64,000 bases of DNA, taken from Bordetella parapertussis (GTDB lineage: Bacteria; Pseudomonadota; Gammaproteobacteria; Burkholderiales; SG8-41). Each line of letters begins with the position of its first letter. The first letter of the stretch is position 1. The DNA lies in the NCBI GenBank assembly GCA_945885345.1, contig CAMCYP010000001.1, positions 124,001 through 188,000 of the forward strand. The letters are read 5' to 3'. The notes beneath the pieces are model-generated. The model was not told the DNA's origin. It was given only the letters and a program-made list of their open reading frames with translations, and did not search any database. Below, in pieces: positions 62,355 to 64,000 of this stretch. Made by a program: the position numbers and the translations under genes.

Positions 62355-63041
62355 ATGCTCATCACCATAGACAATCTGCTGACAACCGATGAACTGGCTG
62401 CTGCCCGCAAGCTGCTTGCAGGTTCGCACTGGGACAGCGGTCTGGAGACCGCCGGTCCCCAGGCGGCGCAGGTCAAGAACAATGAGCAGCTTGCGGAAAA
62501 CGTCGAGCACCTGCCGGCCCTGCGCCGGCTGGTGCTGCAGGCCCTGCACCGCGATCCGGTGTTCTTCACCGCCGCACTGCCGCTGAAAGTCCTGCCGCCT
62601 TTTTTCAACCGCTACACCGGAGCCAGAAACACCTACGGCTTCCACACCGACAACGCGATGCGCATGGCGCCGGACCAATCCGGCAGCTACGTGCGCTCCG
62701 ACATTTCAGCCACGCTGTTCCTGTCCGATCCGGACGATTACGAAGGTGGCGTGCTGACCATTGAAGACACCTTCGGCACGCACGGCATCAAGCTCAAGGC
62801 TGGCAGCCTGGTGCTTTACCCTTCCTCTTCGACCCATGCTGTAAGCCCGGTCACGCGCGGCGCTCGCGTCGCCTGCTTCATGTTCATCCAGAGCATGGTG
62901 CGCGACCCCGGCCAGCGCCGGCTGCTCTACGACATGGACATGGCACTGCTCAAGCTGCGGCAGGACGTCGGTGAAACCGATGCCGTGGTGCGACTCACAG
63001 CCACTTACCACAACCTGCTGCGACGCTGGGCCGAGAGCTGA
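62355..63041 (+). CDS. Fe2+-dependent dioxygenase, PKHD-type (PiuC/YbiX-like)
   Basis: A 228-residue 2-oxoglutarate/Fe(II) oxygenase. Iron triad His97 and Asp99 (FHTDNAMRM) and His161 (STHAVSPVTRG); 2-oxoglutarate contact Arg171. It is usually found with iron-siderophore receptors, as here, where it follows the receptor gene by 15 nt. It has been suggested to modify a siderophore or protein, but its reaction is unproven. The stop overlaps the start of the next gene (TGATG). Confidence 0.92.
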   Translation: MLITIDNLLTTDELAAARKLLAGSHWDSGLETAGPQAAQVKNNEQLAENVEHLPALRRLVLQALHRDPVFFTAALPLKVLPPFFNRYTGARNTYGFHTDNAMRMAPDQSGSYVRSDISATLFLSDPDDYEGGVLTIEDTFGTHGIKLKAGSLVLYPSSSTHAVSPVTRGARVACFMFIQSMVRDPGQRRLLYDMDMALLKLRQDVGETDAVVRLTATYHNLLRRWAES

Positions 63042-64000
63042 TGAATACCGCCGCAGAAAATGTGCGTGGATATCTGCCACTGGCCGAAGCACGGCTGACA
63101 GCGCCAATCCGGCACTACCTTCAGGATGGTGATGATGGCGACAACCAGCGTGCGCTCGCCGCCATCCGCCTGCTGCCGCGCCCGCTGCGCGATGTGCGCG
63201 GCGGACATACACGACTGACTCTGTGTGGTCAGTCGCTGGAACATCCGATCCTGCTGGCCCCGGTGGCGTACCAGCAGCTGTTCCACAGCGAAGGCGAAAC
63301 CGCCAGTGCAATGGCCGCTGCCGCTCAAGGCGGGCAATGGCTGATCAGCAGTCTTGCCAGTAAACCGATTAGCAGCATTGTTGATGCCGGCAAAAATGCC
63401 ACGGAATACGGTCCGTGGTTTCAGCTCTACTGGCAAGGCGACCGGCCGCGCACGCTGCGCCTGCTGCAACGCGCCGTTGCCGCCGGCTGTTCAGCCGTGG
63501 TACTGACGGTCGATGCACCGATCAAGGTGGCCACACTGCCGCTGCCGGAGGGCATCAGTGCAGTAAACCTGGAGCCTTCCGCTGCACCGCAGCCCGTCAC
63601 AGGAGGCAGCGCGGTATTCGATGGCTGGATGGCGCAGGCACCAACCTGGGACGATCTCGACTGGCTGCGCCTGCAGACAACACTACCTCTGCTGATCAAG
63701 GGCATCCTCCACTCCGATGATGCCGGACGCGCGCTGAATGCCGGCTGCGATGGCCTCGTCGTTTCAAATCACGGCGGCCGCATCATGCACGGCACACCTG
63801 CCAGCATCGATGTCCTGACACCTATCGTGCGCCGCATCGCCGGCCGGATTCCCGTGCTGTTCGACGGCGGCATCCGCCACGGCCGCGATGTGTTCGTTGC
63901 GCTTGCCCACGGTGCGACTGCAGTATTGATCGGCCGGCCCTATATCTGGGGACTGACCGCCAACGGCGCCATGGGCGTTGCACACGTGATCCGCCTGCTG
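63041..64000 (+). CDS. FMN-dependent alpha-hydroxyacid oxidase family protein (3' partial)
   Basis: The frame runs open from ATG 63041 to the window end (320 codons). The FMN-barrel core is clear: LLAPVAYQQL, WFQLYWQGDRPRTLRLLQRA, the Lys in PLLIKGILHSDDAGRALNAG, the active-site His-Arg SNHGGR, and DGGIRHGRDVFVALAHGATA. The usual QLD after SNHGGR is IMH, and the region before the Lys is shorter than in lactate oxidases (flexible loop 4 reduced). It overlaps the PiuC-like gene, so it belongs to the iron operon. Substrate unknown; an alpha-hydroxy acid such as a siderophore part is possible. Confidence 0.85.
   Translation, partial: MNTAAENVRGYLPLAEARLTAPIRHYLQDGDDGDNQRALAAIRLLPRPLRDVRGGHTRLTLCGQSLEHPILLAPVAYQQLFHSEGETASAMAAAAQGGQWLISSLASKPISSIVDAGKNATEYGPWFQLYWQGDRPRTLRLLQRAVAAGCSAVVLTVDAPIKVATLPLPEGISAVNLEPSAAPQPVTGGSAVFDGWMAQAPTWDDLDWLRLQTTLPLLIKGILHSDDAGRALNAGCDGLVVSNHGGRIMHGTPASIDVLTPIVRRIAGRIPVLFDGGIRHGRDVFVALAHGATAVLIGRPYIWGLTANGAMGVAHVIRLL

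Noticed and set aside
1-64000. Prophage, integron or insertion sequence
   Set aside because: No integrase, transposase, phage structural gene or terminal repeats were seen; only single-gene remnants of Bug and TauE/SafE.

Overview
This 64 kb window is a gene-dense, GC-rich chromosomal segment. It most likely comes from a betaproteobacterium of the order Burkholderiales. The evidence is five intact Bug/TctC-type extracytoplasmic receptors plus one remnant, a tctCBA transporter, a TctD/TctE-like two-component system, and betaproteobacterial-looking SrkA, DUF3025 and DUF6279 proteins. I saw no rRNA, tRNA, CRISPR array, prophage or intact insertion sequence. The assignment rests on gene content only.

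Layout. (1) 1-10.5 kb is housekeeping and stress: a 5'-truncated giant coiled-coil/AsmA-like membrane protein, htpX with a sigma32-like promoter, dtd coupled to a DUF3025 gene, an atypical response regulator, a patatin-like lipase, srkA, and a TctE/TctD-like pair. (2) 10.7-18.5 kb holds a protein of unknown function, a gutted Bug gene, two Bug receptors, two gamma-glutamyltransferase-like Ntn hydrolases, and a gamma-class carbonic anhydrase. (3) 18.5-24.7 kb holds an orphan ParA next to a palindrome-rich intergenic region, a tiny membrane protein, a decayed TauE/SafE fragment, an intact TauE/SafE, two sister MFS carriers, and a GntR/FCD regulator coupled to a thiol-dioxygenase-like cupin. (4) 24.8-36.5 kb is one co-directional run of eleven genes: zinc-free MDR reductase, acyl-CoA ligase, thioesterase, ABC permease, UbiX, UbiD-family decarboxylase, ABC ATPase, ABC binding protein, D-2-hydroxyacid dehydrogenase, VOC protein and FAD-dependent dehydrogenase. 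It reads as an uptake and catabolic pathway built around prenylated-FMN decarboxylation. (5) 36.5-45.7 kb (minus strand) holds Bug receptors, a third sister MFS carrier, an exported methyltransferase, tctCBA, a fumarylacetoacetate-hydrolase-family enzyme and a ketopantoate-reductase-like enzyme. (6) 45.8-58 kb is mixed: lipoproteins, an exported aldo/keto reductase, an aminotransferase, an exported short carbonic anhydrase, a thioesterase, an unidentified membrane transporter, an SDR that lacks the catalytic tetrad, a D-2-hydroxyacid dehydrogenase, and an operon of beta-hydroxyacid dehydrogenase, NUDIX, MBL and diguanylate cyclase. (7) 58-64 kb is an iron-uptake operon behind a Fur-box-like site: tonB, exbB, exbD, a TonB-dependent siderophore receptor, a PiuC-like dioxygenase, and an FMN-dependent alpha-hydroxyacid oxidase cut by the window end.

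The overall picture is a metabolically versatile heterotroph scavenging organic acids. Many uptake receptors are paired with CoA, decarboxylase and dehydrogenase chemistry, and many gene pairs are tightly coupled by ATGA overlaps. The best candidates for something undescribed are the UbiD/UbiX-ABC transporter operon (24.8-36.5 kb) and the giant coiled-coil/AsmA protein, whose N-terminal module recurs in a nearby response regulator.
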